Below are positions 1 to 9,066 of a stretch of 64,000 nucleotides of DNA, one piece after another. Location: positions 123,161 to 187,160 of the forward strand of contig NZ_BJDQ01000003.1 of NCBI RefSeq assembly GCF_005405225.1, written 5' to 3'. How positions within the stretch are numbered: position 1 is the stretch's first letter; each line of letters starts with the position of its first letter. The translations under genes and the position numbers were made by a program. The notes under the pieces are model-generated. The model saw only the letters and a program-made list of their open reading frames with translations. It was not told where the DNA came from and searched no databases. The stretch is from Enterococcus dongliensis. Lineage in GTDB: Bacteria; Bacillota; Bacilli; Lactobacillales; Enterococcaceae.

Positions 1-510
1 GAAAGATAGAATTTGTTGCGGAATTGAAAAGTTTTGGACCATTGATTGACGCTCTGCCAATTCTTTGATTCTAGCAGTTTCAGCTGCCCCTTTTGTAAAG
101 GTCGCTCCATCGAGGCCAAAGACCATCACAGCTACAATCCCGATCAACGCAGCAATAGCTGTTGTCGCCAATAAAGTAACTAAAACATTGGCGCTGATCT
201 TTCCAAGTTTTTTACTAGATTTCATCTTGGTGAACGCACCGACGATTGAAATAAATACTAAAGGCATAACTAACATTTGTAATAATGAAATATAACCATT
301 ACCAACGATCCCGATCCATTCCATCGCTTGAGTAATAATTTTGCTACCATTACCTAAAAGAAGTTGTAAAATACCGCCAAAAATAATTCCGGCACCTAAT
401 CCCGCAAAAACACGGTTAGAAAATTTTACATGTCTTTTTTGCATTTGATAGAAAACTACTAATAATGCGACGAATACGAAGATCACTAATACAGTGAACA
501 GAGTTGTCAT
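1..510 (-). CDS. tcyP: L-cystine uptake transporter, N-terminal part
   Basis: The reading frame starts at the ATG at 508-510 behind a good AGGAGG-type site and runs off the left edge, so only the first 170 residues are visible. They show a hydrophobic first helix, a basic stretch (KRHVKFSNRVF), then the LQMLVMPLVFISIV segment typical of dicarboxylate/amino acid:cation symporters. The pattern resembles Bacillus TcyP, a single-subunit symporter importing L-cystine as a sulfur source. Family members are about 460 residues long, so roughly 290 residues lie outside the window. Transcription appears to start about 125 bases upstream and to pass through a structured leader (541-636), suggesting control by RNA structure. 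The family call is firm; cystine as substrate rests on similarity to TcyP. Confidence 0.88.
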   Translation of the reverse strand, partial: MTTLFTVLVIFVFVALLVVFYQMQKRHVKFSNRVFAGLGAGIIFGGILQLLLGNGSKIITQAMEWIGIVGNGYISLLQMLVMPLVFISIVGAFTKMKSSKKLGKISANVLVTLLATTAIAALIGIVAVMVFGLDGATFTKGAAETARIKELAERQSMVQNFSIPQQILSF

Positions 511-540
511 TGTATTCCTCCTTAAAAACTTTCTATAATG

Positions 541-636
541 ACAAGTCTGTCAAAGGAAGTAAAGGTTCCCGGTATCCGTTCTTCAACGAACTACCCTAAA
601 ATATAGTCGCGCAACTGCTATACTTTAGTGACTTGT
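541..636 (-). promoter_or_regulatory. Structured 5' leader of tcyP, possible cis-regulatory RNA
   Basis: Read on the minus strand, the predicted transcript begins with ACAAGTC (630-636), which pairs perfectly with GACTTGT (541-547) and closes a domain of about 95 nt. Inside are a TATAG/CTATA hairpin and a GGTA-GTTC...GAAC-GGA-TACC hairpin, then a pyrimidine-rich tail. TCCTT in that tail can pair with AAGGA of the tcyP ribosome binding site, so translational control is conceivable. There is no T-run hairpin between the domain and the start codon. I could not match it to SAM-I, SAM-III, T-box, lysine, purine, preQ1 or c-di-GMP consensus elements. The structure is visible; the function is inference. 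Confidence 0.55.
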
Positions 637-638
637 GT

Positions 639-667
639 ATTATACCCTAGATAAAATAATCTGTCTT
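639..667 (-). promoter_or_regulatory. Predicted tcyP promoter
   Basis: On the minus strand there is a perfect -10 TATAAT (639-644) with a 17-bp spacer to AAGACA (662-667), a 4/6 match to the -35 consensus. The expected start, about 7 nt downstream, falls near 632, at the first paired bases of the leader element. Confidence 0.6.
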
Positions 668-710
668 ATATTTTGCATTATTACATGAAAATTTCAGAGC
701 ATTTTTGATA

Positions 711-766
711 AAAAAATCCACCTTAAAAAGAAACAACAATCTGTGCGTTGGCTTCTTTTTAAAGTG
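711..766 (-). terminator. Intrinsic terminator after the DUF1149 gene
   Basis: On the minus strand a long stem (CCACTTTAAAAAGAA paired with TTCTTTTTAAGGTGG) is followed by a T-run. It ends transcription from the gene at 776-1159 before the tcyP promoter. Confidence 0.75.
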
Positions 767-775
767 GCTATGTGT

Positions 776-1159
776 TTACTTAGTATTAGAAGAAAAATTA
801 ATTTTTATTCCAGGTTTGTCTAAAGCAATTTCTGTAACTTCATAGACCATTCGTTCGATCAGTTTTAGAAGCGGCTGGATCAACTCTTTGGCTTCTGCTT
901 CAGTCAGATCACTTTGATGTTTGACTTGACGACCAATCACATGGACAACTTGAGAGAATACCCCACCGACGATAAATTCTTTAAAAGGAATAACAAAATC
1001 GATTCGTACACCCATGATACTATTTTCAGCTGGATATTCTGGATCCACTGCTTCTAAAGGACTAAAATTAATCAATAATTTCTGTTTTACTACTTGATCT
1101 TTGGGTGGAAGACCATAATTAAAAGATTCGACAACTTCTTGATCACGCTGTAATTCCAT
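776..1159 (-). CDS. DUF1149 family protein
   Basis: 127-residue protein. The start is set at the ATG at 1157-1159 (MELQRDQE) because AAGGAGA sits just upstream; the frame stays open for 21 more codons but without a better site. The sequence resembles the DUF1149 family of lactobacilli, streptococci and enterococci: soluble, no signal peptide, a central beta-rich region (GVRIDFVIPFKEFIVGGVFSQVVH) and a C-terminal acidic helix (LTEAEAKELIQPLLKLIERMVYEV). The function of the family is unknown to me; its fold has been likened to SecB, which would suggest binding of peptides or another protein. It is a single-gene unit with its own terminator (711-766). Confidence 0.75.
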   Translation of the reverse strand: MELQRDQEVVESFNYGLPPKDQVVKQKLLINFSPLEAVDPEYPAENSIMGVRIDFVIPFKEFIVGGVFSQVVHVIGRQVKHQSDLTEAEAKELIQPLLKLIERMVYEVTEIALDKPGIKINFSSNTK

Positions 1160-1309
1160 TTTGCATCTCCTTGTTCTTGATGATATAGCATTATTTTGAC
1201 AAAATATTGGATTGTTTCCCACATTATGACAAGAAATAAAAAACAGGATCTTGTCTTGCTGAAGTTTTAGTCTATCTTTTATGAAAACTTCAATGATGTG
1301 GTACTGTAT

Positions 1310-1933
1310 CTAATTATAGCTTTCTGCTGTAAAAATTTGTACTATTTCTTTTAAATTATTTATATAATATGTTGCCGCTATTTCTTGTTCAAAATAATCT
1401 ATATCATAAAACACCGTTGATATGCCCGCACGATTGCCAGCTTCAATATCCAATTTACGATCACCAATCATTACAGTCTGTCTAGGATCTAGTTGATATT
1501 TGTCAATAAAATAATTGATCGCTGCAGGATCAGGTTTGCGTGGAAAATTCGAATCACTGCCAATAATCGCTTCGATCAGTGAATCCAACCCGTCTCGTTT
1601 TAATAGTTCCCAAGTCGAATCAACTGTTCGATGTGTCAAAATAAAATGACGTCCTCCATTTTCTTTTAGTTTTTCTAAGGTCTCTTCAGCTTCTGGAAAT
1701 GGAAACGATGCTTTATTTTGTTGCGCTTCATACGCATGATATTCTTGATCAAAAGCTGGTGTCGGTAATTGCCAATCAAGAATCATCTGTCGAATGGATT
1801 CTTCTTTAATTTTTCTATAGACCGTCTTTTTATTCTTTTCTAGTTTAAATTCATTAAATGTTGTCATCAGTGCTTCCAACATGATTGGATACGTATCATA
1901 GATCGTACCATCAAAATCCCAAATATAATTCAT
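1310..1933 (-). CDS. HAD-family hydrolase (phosphoglycolate phosphatase-like)
   Basis: 207 residues. HAD motifs are present in order: motif I DFDGT near residue 7 with both catalytic aspartates, motif II ILTHR in mid-protein, the motif III lysine in RKPDP, and motif IV GDRKLDIEAG. A helical cap lies between motifs I and II, which fits subfamily IA enzymes that dephosphorylate small phosphorylated metabolites; the substrate cannot be told from sequence. The ATG at 1931-1933 has AGGAAGG upstream. It lies 30 bases after the phosphoglycerate mutase-like gene on the same strand and is probably cotranscribed with it. Confidence 0.8.
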   Translation of the reverse strand: MNYIWDFDGTIYDTYPIMLEALMTTFNEFKLEKNKKTVYRKIKEESIRQMILDWQLPTPAFDQEYHAYEAQQNKASFPFPEAEETLEKLKENGGRHFILTHRTVDSTWELLKRDGLDSLIEAIIGSDSNFPRKPDPAAINYFIDKYQLDPRQTVMIGDRKLDIEAGNRAGISTVFYDIDYFEQEIAATYYINNLKEIVQIFTAESYN

Positions 1934-1963
1934 AACAAGCCTTCCTAAGTTTACATAATAATT

Positions 1964-2632
1964 TTATAAAATTTCTTTTTGACTAATCTCTAAGTGTGAA
2001 TCAAACGTGTAGACCATAGGTGTTGCATTTGGAATATCGATTTGATCCACTTGATTTGTAGGAATTTTTTCCAGATATTGAACCAAGACTCGTAAACTAT
2101 TGCCATGTCCACAAACCAAGACAGTTCTTTCTGCCATAAGATCAGGCACGATTTGATCTTGCCATAACGGAATTACTCGCTGCGAAGTCATTCGTAGACT
2201 TTCGCCTTTAGGTATCAGGCGTGGATCTAAATCAGCATACCGCCGATCAAATTGATTATCTTTTACTAATGGCGGTACTTCATCAAATCCTCTCCGCCAT
2301 TTTTTAACTTGTTCAGCGCCAAAGTCTTTTCTGATAAGATCTTTGTTTTTTCCAACCAAAGCACCATAATGACGTTCATTTAGCCGCCACGTTTTGTATT
2401 CAGAAACAAAACGTGCATCAGCTTCTTGCAAAATCATTTGTGCTGTTTTGATGGAGCGTTTTAGGACAGACTCATATGCGACATCTATGGATAAGCCCGC
2501 TGTTTTTATCTTTTTTCCTGCATTCTTTGCTTGTTCGATTCCCTTAGCTGTTAGATCAACATCTAACCAGCCCGTCCAATAATTTTCAAAATTTGCTTCA
2601 CTTTCACCGTGACGAACTAAAATTAGTTTCAT
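1964..2632 (-). CDS. 2,3-bisphosphoglycerate-dependent phosphoglycerate mutase family protein
   Basis: 222 residues from the ATG at 2630-2632 (MKLILVRHGES), preceded by a GAGAGGGTGAG site; the upstream extension of the frame is not supported. The phosphohistidine motif RHGES is at residue 8, NERHYGAL supplies the catalytic glutamate region, and CGHGNSLR carries the second active-site histidine. These fit dPGM (GpmA) enzymes interconverting 3- and 2-phosphoglycerate. It is slightly shorter than the usual 228-230 residues, and lactic acid bacteria often carry several paralogues, so it may be the secondary copy and not the main glycolytic enzyme. It is followed by a HAD phosphatase gene. Confidence 0.8.
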   Translation of the reverse strand: MKLILVRHGESEANFENYWTGWLDVDLTAKGIEQAKNAGKKIKTAGLSIDVAYESVLKRSIKTAQMILQEADARFVSEYKTWRLNERHYGALVGKNKDLIRKDFGAEQVKKWRRGFDEVPPLVKDNQFDRRYADLDPRLIPKGESLRMTSQRVIPLWQDQIVPDLMAERTVLVCGHGNSLRVLVQYLEKIPTNQVDQIDIPNATPMVYTFDSHLEISQKEIL

Positions 2633-2661
2633 TTTCTCACCCTCTCTTTTTAAGAATAGCA

Positions 2662-2690
2662 GAAAAAGCCTAGTTTTAAAAACTAGACCT
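2662..2690 (-). terminator. Intrinsic terminator overlapping the end of the zinc-ribbon gene
   Basis: CTAGTTTT/AAAACTAG stem (2670-2686) followed on the minus strand by GCTTTTT. The stop codon of the upstream gene lies inside the stem. The phosphoglycerate mutase gene starts 30 bases on, so readthrough or a separate promoter is needed. Confidence 0.55.
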
Positions 2691-3096
2691 TTTTTATAAA
2701 TTGTGCATGACAATTTTTACAAGTTATTTTGATTTTTCCTCGACCTTTTGGCGCACGCATTTTTTGTTTGCATTCGGGACATTTAAAATAGCTATACGTC
2801 CCTTTTTTGCCTTTGAAAAAATCTTTTACCCGAGCAATCCATTGAACGAAGGCCTGATTCTCATTGCTTCGCGGATAAATCTTCTTTGAACAAAAGCGAT
2901 AAAGAACCAATGCCAAAGCTATAAAAGATAAGATATTCCCGATGTAAAAAGGAATCCAACGGTCAAAAATCAGCATGACTGCCCAAACGATCAGCAGTGC
3001 TTTATTAATCTGATCTAATCTACCATAACGTCCACGCATCAAATATGCATATTTTTGGTAGAATTTCATCAGTCGTTGCATCCAACCATTTCCCAA
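2683..3096 (-). CDS. Small membrane protein with C-terminal zinc ribbon
   Basis: 137 residues. The start is TTG at 3094-3096, chosen because AGGGGGAG lies 5 bases upstream; the first in-frame ATG (codon 6) would be too far from that site. Two adjacent hydrophobic segments (about residues 32-45 and 50-66, separated by DRWIPFYIG) indicate a membrane hairpin, followed by a basic linker and a C-terminal CPEC...CKNC zinc-ribbon, probably cytoplasmic. I recognise it as a conserved type of hypothetical protein in lactic acid bacteria but know no function. It follows a 42-residue basic protein gene and the methyltransferase gene on the same strand. Confidence 0.7.
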   Translation of the reverse strand: MGNGWMQRLMKFYQKYAYLMRGRYGRLDQINKALLIVWAVMLIFDRWIPFYIGNILSFIALALVLYRFCSKKIYPRSNENQAFVQWIARVKDFFKGKKGTYSYFKCPECKQKMRAPKGRGKIKITCKNCHAQFIKKV

Positions 3097-3127
3097 TGAA
3101 ACTCCCCCTTTTCTAAAAGATTATCTA

Positions 3128-3256
3128 TTACTTATTAAAAATTTTTGGGCCTTTACGCATGTTTTTGCGATCATTTTTTGGCGTCTCCATTTTCTGCGAA
3201 CGTCCGCCACCTTGTTTATTTTTGATTAATTCTAACATTTTCTCTTTTTGATTCAT
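3128..3256 (-). CDS. Small basic protein of 42 residues
   Basis: Starts at the ATG at 3254-3256, 2 bases after the stop of the methyltransferase gene, with AAGGCGGTG as a ribosome site overlapping the end of that gene. The product is very basic and polar (MNQKEKMLELIKNKQGGG at the start, then RKNMRKGPKIF near the end), with no hydrophobic stretch. The tight spacing, good site and codon use support a real gene. Function unknown; the charge suggests RNA or ribosome binding, and the location behind an rRNA methyltransferase gene is compatible with that, but this is inference. Confidence 0.6.
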   Translation of the reverse strand: MNQKEKMLELIKNKQGGGRSQKMETPKNDRKNMRKGPKIFNK

Positions 3257-3258
3257 TT

Positions 3259-4623
3259 TTACACCGCCTTTACCAGTAAAGTAACTGATTCGACATGATA
3301 CGTTTGTGGGAATAGATCCACTGGTTGAACTTTCACCGCATGGTACCCTAGATCTTCATACCGTCTCAAATCCCGTGCTAATGTAGCTGGATTACACGAA
3401 ATATAAATGATTTTTTCTGGATTGACTGCTGCTGAAGCTTCGATAAATTTTTCATCTAGGCCTTTTCTTGGCGGATCAACAAAAATCACGGTTGGTTCGA
3501 TTCCTTCTCGTGCCCAACGTGACATAATCTTCTCCGCTTTACCGATTTCATAATTCGCATTTTTTATTCCATTTGCTTGTGCATTTGCCTTAGCATCTTC
3601 AATCGCTTGTGGAACGATTTCGACTCCATACACATGCTTCACTTTTTCAGCAAAAGATAAACCAATCGTTCCGATCCCACAATATGCATCTACGACGACA
3701 TCCTCACTGTCTAATTCAGCAAAGTCAATTGCTGTTTGATACAAGACTTCCGTCTGTTTTGTATTTACTTGATAAAAAGACTGTGGTGAAATACGGTATG
3801 TTTTCCCTAACAAAGTATCATTGATCGTTGCTTTTCCGAAAAGTACTTTTTCTTCGCGTCCCATAATTACATTAGTTTTTTCAGGATTAATATTTTGAAT
3901 GACAGAAACTACTTCTGGCAATTCGGCTTTGATCATTTCTGCGATTTCGTTTCCCTTAAAAAACCGTTCTGCTCTAGTTACTAGGATTACCATCATCTCA
4001 TGACTATAATGACCACGACGAATTACGATATGGCGAATAAATCCTGTATTTTCACGTTCATTATACGCTTTAACATTGAAACGTTGTAAAATATTCCGCA
4101 CAGCGACGATTGCTTGATCAATTTTAGGATCTTGAATGAAATAATCTTCAATTGGTAAAAGGACATGGGAATTTTTACGATAAAAACCAGTCGTCAATTG
4201 ATTATCGACTTTTTGAACTGGAATCTGTGCCTTATTTCGATAAGCAAACGGTTTTTCCATTCCAATCGTTGGTGCGACAGGTAATTTTGGCAGTTTGGCA
4301 ATATTTTTTAAAACTTTTTCAATTTGTTGTTGTTTAAAGCGCAATTGATAGTCGTAGGTCATATGACTTAATGGCGCAATACCACTTCTCAATAATGCTG
4401 AATCTTTTACTTCTTGACGTTCAGGATTTGCGCTAGTACGTTCAAGCACTTTACCATAGCCAAATTTCTTGCCAACTTTGACTGCTTTAATCGTCATTTC
4501 TTCTTCTGGCAAGGCATTTTCAATAAATAACGGGTAGCCGTTGATGTGAGCGACACCTAATCCTTCATGGGATAAGTCATCAATCGTAACACTATATGTT
4601 TGATTTTTTTCTACTGAGGTCAT
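3259..4623 (-). CDS. rlmD: 23S rRNA (uracil-5-)-methyltransferase, RlmD/TrmA family
   Basis: 454 residues from the ATG at 4621-4623 (MTSVEKNQTYS), which has AAGGAGA 5 bases upstream; the longer frame lacks a site. An N-terminal TRAM domain (about residues 5-60) is followed by a class I methyltransferase domain with SAM-binding DAYCGIGTIGLSFAE, DPPRKGLDEK and the catalytic cysteine motif SCNPATLARDL. The family forms 5-methyluridine in 23S rRNA (U1939, or U747 and U1939 in Gram-positives) or tRNA. Enterococci carry several paralogues, so the target site is uncertain. The iron-sulfur cysteines of E. coli RumA are not evident. A promoter is predicted at 4652-4680. Confidence 0.85.
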   Translation of the reverse strand: MTSVEKNQTYSVTIDDLSHEGLGVAHINGYPLFIENALPEEEMTIKAVKVGKKFGYGKVLERTSANPERQEVKDSALLRSGIAPLSHMTYDYQLRFKQQQIEKVLKNIAKLPKLPVAPTIGMEKPFAYRNKAQIPVQKVDNQLTTGFYRKNSHVLLPIEDYFIQDPKIDQAIVAVRNILQRFNVKAYNERENTGFIRHIVIRRGHYSHEMMVILVTRAERFFKGNEIAEMIKAELPEVVSVIQNINPEKTNVIMGREEKVLFGKATINDTLLGKTYRISPQSFYQVNTKQTEVLYQTAIDFAELDSEDVVVDAYCGIGTIGLSFAEKVKHVYGVEIVPQAIEDAKANAQANGIKNANYEIGKAEKIMSRWAREGIEPTVIFVDPPRKGLDEKFIEASAAVNPEKIIYISCNPATLARDLRRYEDLGYHAVKVQPVDLFPQTYHVESVTLLVKAV

Positions 4624-4651
4624 TTCATTCTCCTTCAAGGCTGATTTACCT

Positions 4652-4680
4652 ATTCTAATGAATTCTAATCGAAAAAGCAA
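4652..4680 (-). promoter_or_regulatory. Predicted promoter of the methyltransferase gene
   Basis: Minus strand: -35 TTGCTT (4675-4680), 17-bp spacer, -10 TAGAAT (4652-4657), just upstream of the ribosome site for the gene starting at 4623. Confidence 0.55.
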
Positions 4681-4803
4681 GATGTGCCAAGTGTTAGTCC
4701 CTTAAGAGTTTTGTAAGAATGGCTATTTGCTTGGTACTTAGATTACTTGTTATTGAATCATGCTTTCATTTATAAAAGAAGTTCCTTGTATTTTTTACAA
4801 ATT

Positions 4804-4838
4804 TAAAAAAACGTTTCTGCCCTACGACAGAAACGTTT
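4804..4838 (-). terminator. Intrinsic terminator after dgkB
   Basis: Perfect 11-bp stem AAACGTTTCTG/CAGAAACGTTT with a T-run on the minus strand, starting 5 bases after the dgkB stop. It closes the gatC-gatA-gatB-dgkB unit. Confidence 0.85.
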
Positions 4839-4842
4839 AGAC

Positions 4843-5850
4843 TTACTCTTCTGAATCTTCTTGGATTTTTTCGTATTCTTTGACGAGTTCAATCCCGGCT
4901 TCACGGGTTTGATCATCATCTCCTAAAATGGCATCATCGCTGATTTCGTCGGTATTTGCATAAAATTCGATATGCTGATGCAAGTTTTCAAAACGCATCG
5001 GAGCATCCCCGCCGTATTCACCATCTAGATTGATCATCATTTTCTTATCCGTATCAATCAAACTAGCATCTAAGAAACTTGTTTTGACATACAAAACTTT
5101 GGCGTCATTGACATGTTTTCCGCCATTTAATACTAATGTGATCAAACGGACGATCTCGAAAAGATTTGCTGTTTTAACGACAATCAATGAAAATTTCCCA
5201 TCATCTAATTTAGCATCCGGAGCGATAGTTTCAAAACCGCCGATAGAATTGGTCAATCCTAAGAAAAACATTGACGCATTGCCTTCATATTCGCCGCCTT
5301 CATAGACTAACCGCATTTTTGTCGGTTTAATCCGCGGAAGCATTTCAGCTCCTTTTGCTAAATATGCTAAATACCCAAAAATACTTTTTAGTTCAGATGG
5401 AACTTCATAAGTCAATTCCGTCAAAGAACCTCCGGCTGCGATATTGATGAAATACGTTCCTGCTGCTTTTCCGATATCCATTTTAACTGTTTGTTGTTTT
5501 TGAATAACTTCAGCTGCCGCTTTAACATCCCCGCGTGGTACTTTTAATGCACGAGCGTAGTCATTTGTAGTGCCCGCTGGAATGATAGCCATTTTGGGCC
5601 GGTTTTTCAATCCAGCGATTCCATTGACCACTTCATTGATCGTTCCATCACCACCGGCGGCAACGACCAGCTCAAAGCCAGCCTTTGCAGCTCGGGTCGC
5701 TTCATTTTTGGCTGAATCAGGATCGGGAGTCGTAGCAAAGGCACTCGCTTCATAACCTGCTTTTTCAATGGCATCTAAGATATCTGCCAAATTATTGCGC
5801 ATGATCTCTTTTCCGGATACTGGATTATAAATCAGTCGTGCTTTTCTCAT
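4843..5850 (-). CDS. dgkB: Diacylglycerol kinase, DgkB/YerQ type
   Basis: 335 residues. The N-terminal catalytic domain shows YNPVSGK and the nucleotide-binding GGDGTINEVVNG motif near residue 68, followed by GTTNDYARAL. These identify the soluble DAG kinase family, which phosphorylates diacylglycerol left over from lipoteichoic acid synthesis and returns it to phospholipid synthesis. The beta-sandwich C-terminal domain is complete, with a short acidic tail (DDDQTREAGIELVKEYEKIQEDSEE). The gene begins 11 bases after gatB and is probably cotranscribed with it, as is common in Firmicutes. Confidence 0.92.
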   Translation of the reverse strand: MRKARLIYNPVSGKEIMRNNLADILDAIEKAGYEASAFATTPDPDSAKNEATRAAKAGFELVVAAGGDGTINEVVNGIAGLKNRPKMAIIPAGTTNDYARALKVPRGDVKAAAEVIQKQQTVKMDIGKAAGTYFINIAAGGSLTELTYEVPSELKSIFGYLAYLAKGAEMLPRIKPTKMRLVYEGGEYEGNASMFFLGLTNSIGGFETIAPDAKLDDGKFSLIVVKTANLFEIVRLITLVLNGGKHVNDAKVLYVKTSFLDASLIDTDKKMMINLDGEYGGDAPMRFENLHQHIEFYANTDEISDDAILGDDDQTREAGIELVKEYEKIQEDSEE

Positions 5851-5861
5851 GATCGAGCTCC

Positions 5862-7292
5862 TTACCGTTTTGCTAATTCCTCTTGAAGTAATTTATTTAC
5901 TACACCAGGATTTGCTTTTCCTTTAGTTGCCTTCATAATTTGTCCAACTAGGAAGCCAACTGCCCGATCTTTACCGTTTTTGAAGTCTTCCACGGATTGT
6001 TCGTTGTTATCTAACACTTCGTTGATCATTGGCAATAATTGAGCAGGGTCAGATAATTGAACAAGACCTTTTGCTTCAACAACTGTTTTTGCATCACCGC
6101 CGTTTTGAATCAACTCACGGAATACTTTTTTAGCGATCTTAGAACTGATCGTCCCATCAGCGATTAGTTTAATCATCCCCGCTAAATTATTCGGTGTTAA
6201 TTTCGTATCGGCTAATTCCAGTTTTTCACTGTTTAGATAGGCTGAAACTTCCCCCATCAACCAGTTAGAAGCTTGTTTAGCATCTGCGCCTTCTCGTAGT
6301 GTTTCTTCAAAGAAGTCAGACATCTCACGACTCAATGTCAAGACCATTGAATCATATTCTGGTAATCCTAAATCAGTAACGTAGCGGTCGCGGCGTGCTG
6401 CAGGCATTTCTGGTAATGATTCACGAACCGTTTCAATCCATTCATCATCAATCTCAAAACGTGGAATATCTGGTTCTGGGAAGTAACGATAATCACTTGA
6501 ACCTTCTTTTACCCGCATCAAGATTGTTTTATTTGTTCCTTCATCGTAACGACGCGTTTCTTGTTGAATCGTTCCGCCAGATAATAAAACTTTGGTTTGG
6601 CGTTGGACTTCAAACGTCAGACCTTTTTTAACAAAACTGATTGAATTTAAGTTCTTTAATTCGGTTTTAGTTCCAAATTCTTCTTGACCGTAAGGACGTA
6701 AAGAAATATTGGCGTCACAACGCATCGAGCCTTCTTCCATTTTTACATCGCTGACGCCGGTAAATTGGATAATCGAACGCAAAGCTTCTAAATAAGCATT
6801 GGCTTCTTCTGGTGAACGCATATCTGCTTCAGAAACGATTTCAATCAGTGGTGTGCCTTGCCGGTTTAAATCGACATAGGAATAGCCACCGATTCCGTGC
6901 ATGTTTTTACCAGCATCTTCTTCTAAGTGTACTCGTTCAATCCGGATTTTTTTCTTTTTACCGTTGACATCAATCTCGATCCAGCCATCATGACCGATTG
7001 GTTCATCAAATTGTGAAATTTGATAAGCTTTCGGATTATCTGGATAGAAATAGTTTTTACGATCAAAATGCATATTTTTTGAGATTTCGCAATTCAATGC
7101 AAGAGCGGCTTTCATGCCAAATTCGATTACTGTTTTGTTCATGACTGGCAAGACACCTGGATAACCCCAGTCGATGATATTTGTATTTGTATTCGCTTCT
7201 GCACCAAAGTGAGCGGGCGCAGGTGAAAAGATTTTAGAGTTTGTTTTTAATTCTACATGGACTTCAAGTCCAATGACTGTCTCTAAATTCAT
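5862..7292 (-). CDS. gatB: Asp-tRNA(Asn)/Glu-tRNA(Gln) amidotransferase subunit B
   Basis: 476 residues, the normal length. It opens with the family signature [14 protein letters not shown] and contains [13 protein letters not shown] and [13 protein letters not shown]; a helical domain and the C-terminal GatB/Yqey tRNA-binding domain (from about residue 330) complete it. GatB activates mischarged Glu-tRNA(Gln) or Asp-tRNA(Asn) and binds the tRNA, while GatA supplies ammonia. The start codon overlaps the stop of gatA, indicating translational coupling. With GatA and GatC it forms the transamidation complex replacing glutaminyl- and possibly asparaginyl-tRNA synthetase. Confidence 0.95.
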   Translation of the reverse strand: MNLETVIGLEVHVELKTNSKIFSPAPAHFGAEANTNTNIIDWGYPGVLPVMNKTVIEFGMKAALALNCEISKNMHFDRKNYFYPDNPKAYQISQFDEPIGHDGWIEIDVNGKKKKIRIERVHLEEDAGKNMHGIGGYSYVDLNRQGTPLIEIVSEADMRSPEEANAYLEALRSIIQFTGVSDVKMEEGSMRCDANISLRPYGQEEFGTKTELKNLNSISFVKKGLTFEVQRQTKVLLSGGTIQQETRRYDEGTNKTILMRVKEGSSDYRYFPEPDIPRFEIDDEWIETVRESLPEMPAARRDRYVTDLGLPEYDSMVLTLSREMSDFFEETLREGADAKQASNWLMGEVSAYLNSEKLELADTKLTPNNLAGMIKLIADGTISSKIAKKVFRELIQNGGDAKTVVEAKGLVQLSDPAQLLPMINEVLDNNEQSVEDFKNGKDRAVGFLVGQIMKATKGKANPGVVNKLLQEELAKR

Positions 7293-8761
7293 TATTTGTC
7301 CCCCCCTAAAATCACAGGTTTTTGTTTATGGAAATCTGTCGCTTGTTCAAAAGCGTAAGCTGCTTTATACATCGTTGATTCATCAAAATGCTTCCCGATG
7401 ATTTGTAAACCAACTGGCAAGCCTTCTGAAAATCCTGCTGGAATCGACATTCCTGGCAGACCTGCTAAGTTCACAGGAATCGTTAAAATATCATTTAGAT
7501 ACATCGTAATTGGATCATTAATATTTTCACCGATACCAAAAGCAACAGTCGGTGCTGTTGGGCCAATAATCAAATCATATTCAGCAAAAATTTTGTCAAA
7601 ATCTCGTTTAATCAATGTCCGTACTTGTCCAGCTTTTTTGAAGTATGCATCATAATAACCAGCTGAAAGTGAGAAAGTCCCCAACATAATCCGGCGTTTT
7701 ACTTCATCGCCAAATCCTTCAGTCCGTGTATTTACATAGACATCTTCCAAGTTTTGAACATCTTCTGAACGGTAACCATAACGAATCCCATCAAAACGTT
7801 GCAAGTTTGAACTTGCTTCTGATGAGGCAATGATGTAATACACTTCTACACCATATTTTGAATACGGCAAACTAACCTCTTCTACTGTCGCACCTAACGC
7901 TTTAAATGTTTCTACCGCTTTGACGATTGCTGCTTTGACCCCTGGTTCGATTCCTTCGGCCATATATTCTTTTGGCAAAGCAATCTTCATTCCTTTGATG
8001 TCCCCAGTCAAACCAGCCGCAAAATCAGGTACAGAAACACCAGCAGAAGTACCATCTTTAGGATCGTAGCCACTGATTGCATTTAATGCCAAGGCATTGT
8101 CTTTAACCGTACGAGTAAATGGCCCAATTTGGTCTAATGACGAAGCAAAAGCGATCAGCCCAAAACGTGAAACACGTCCATAGGTAGGTTTCAATCCGAC
8201 GATTCCATTAAATGCTGCTGGTTGGCGGATACTACCGCCTGTATCGCTCCCTAAAGAAACTGGGATTTCACCGGCAGCCACTGCTGCTGCTGAACCACCA
8301 GAAGAACCGCCAGGAACTTTTGTTTGATCCCAAGCATTTTTCGTTTTCTTGAAATAAGATGTCTCACTAGATCCACCCATCGCAAATTCATCCATGTTGA
8401 GTTTTCCAACGGGAATTAAATCAGCACCATAGACTTTTTCCATTACTGTCGCATCATAGATTGGTTCGAAATTCGACAAGATCTTCGATGCTGCGGTAGT
8501 CAAAATACCTTTTGTAACAATATTATCTTTGATCCCGATTGGAATACCAGCCATTGCATTTTCTTCAGTAATTCCTTTAGCATCGATTGCTTTGGCTAAA
8601 TCCATTGCTTTTTCTTCGTTTAATGTAATAAATGCATCGATATCTTTTTCCGTTTCTTTAATACGAGCATAGGTTTCATTTGTTAAATCAGTTGCAGTGA
8701 TTTCTTTTGAAACAAGTAATCCATGAAGTTCTTCAATTGATTTATCATATAATTTTTCCAT
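7292..8761 (-). CDS. gatA: Asp-tRNA(Asn)/Glu-tRNA(Gln) amidotransferase subunit A
   Basis: 489 residues, full length. The amidase-signature triad is visible: the lysine in GIPIGIKDN, the cis-serine region [12 protein letters not shown], and the glycine/serine-rich [12 protein letters not shown] motif. GatA hydrolyses glutamine and channels ammonia to GatB. The start codon overlaps the gatC stop by one base and the stop overlaps the gatB start, giving a tightly coupled gatC-gatA-gatB order that matches other Firmicutes. Confidence 0.96.
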   Translation of the reverse strand: MEKLYDKSIEELHGLLVSKEITATDLTNETYARIKETEKDIDAFITLNEEKAMDLAKAIDAKGITEENAMAGIPIGIKDNIVTKGILTTAASKILSNFEPIYDATVMEKVYGADLIPVGKLNMDEFAMGGSSETSYFKKTKNAWDQTKVPGGSSGGSAAAVAAGEIPVSLGSDTGGSIRQPAAFNGIVGLKPTYGRVSRFGLIAFASSLDQIGPFTRTVKDNALALNAISGYDPKDGTSAGVSVPDFAAGLTGDIKGMKIALPKEYMAEGIEPGVKAAIVKAVETFKALGATVEEVSLPYSKYGVEVYYIIASSEASSNLQRFDGIRYGYRSEDVQNLEDVYVNTRTEGFGDEVKRRIMLGTFSLSAGYYDAYFKKAGQVRTLIKRDFDKIFAEYDLIIGPTAPTVAFGIGENINDPITMYLNDILTIPVNLAGLPGMSIPAGFSEGLPVGLQIIGKHFDESTMYKAAYAFEQATDFHKQKPVILGGDK

Positions 8762-9066
8762 TACGCACCAGCCTCTCCGTTGTCAATGATCGCCGGAACT
8801 TTGATAAAACCATCTTCACTTTCCGGCACATTTTTCATCAACTCATCGCGTGACCAGCCCGGTGCAGCGATGTCTTCTCGCATGACATTGATTGATTCTG
8901 AGACATTTGAAGTAAAAGGTACTCCTTCAGTGTCCACCTCTCCTAATTGTTCAACCATGTCGATTATTTTCCCTAATTGATCGGTAAATCCGGCCAATTC
9001 ATCATCTGAAAAAGAAAGTTTCGCAAGTTTTGCTACATGTTTGACTTGTTCTTCATTGATTGCCAT
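8761..9066 (-). CDS. gatC: Asp-tRNA(Asn)/Glu-tRNA(Gln) amidotransferase subunit C
   Basis: 101 residues from the ATG at 9064-9066 ([17 protein letters not shown]), preceded by AGAGGG; a 10-codon extension upstream is less likely. The helical N-terminus and the [14 protein letters not shown] region match GatC, the small clamp stabilising the GatA-GatB dimer. It is first in the gatCAB-dgkB unit, with a predicted promoter at 9211-9240 in the gap after ligA. Confidence 0.93.
   Translation of the reverse strand: MAINEEQVKHVAKLAKLSFSDDELAGFTDQLGKIIDMVEQLGEVDTEGVPFTSNVSESINVMREDIAAPGWSRDELMKNVPESEDGFIKVPAIIDNGEAGA

Noticed and set aside
541..636. Known riboswitch (SAM-I, SAM-III, T-box) in the tcyP leader
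   Set aside because: The required conserved blocks, such as GAGGGA...GGCAACC for SAM-I or the T-box AGGGTGGNACCGCG, are not found; the region is kept only as an unclassified structured leader.
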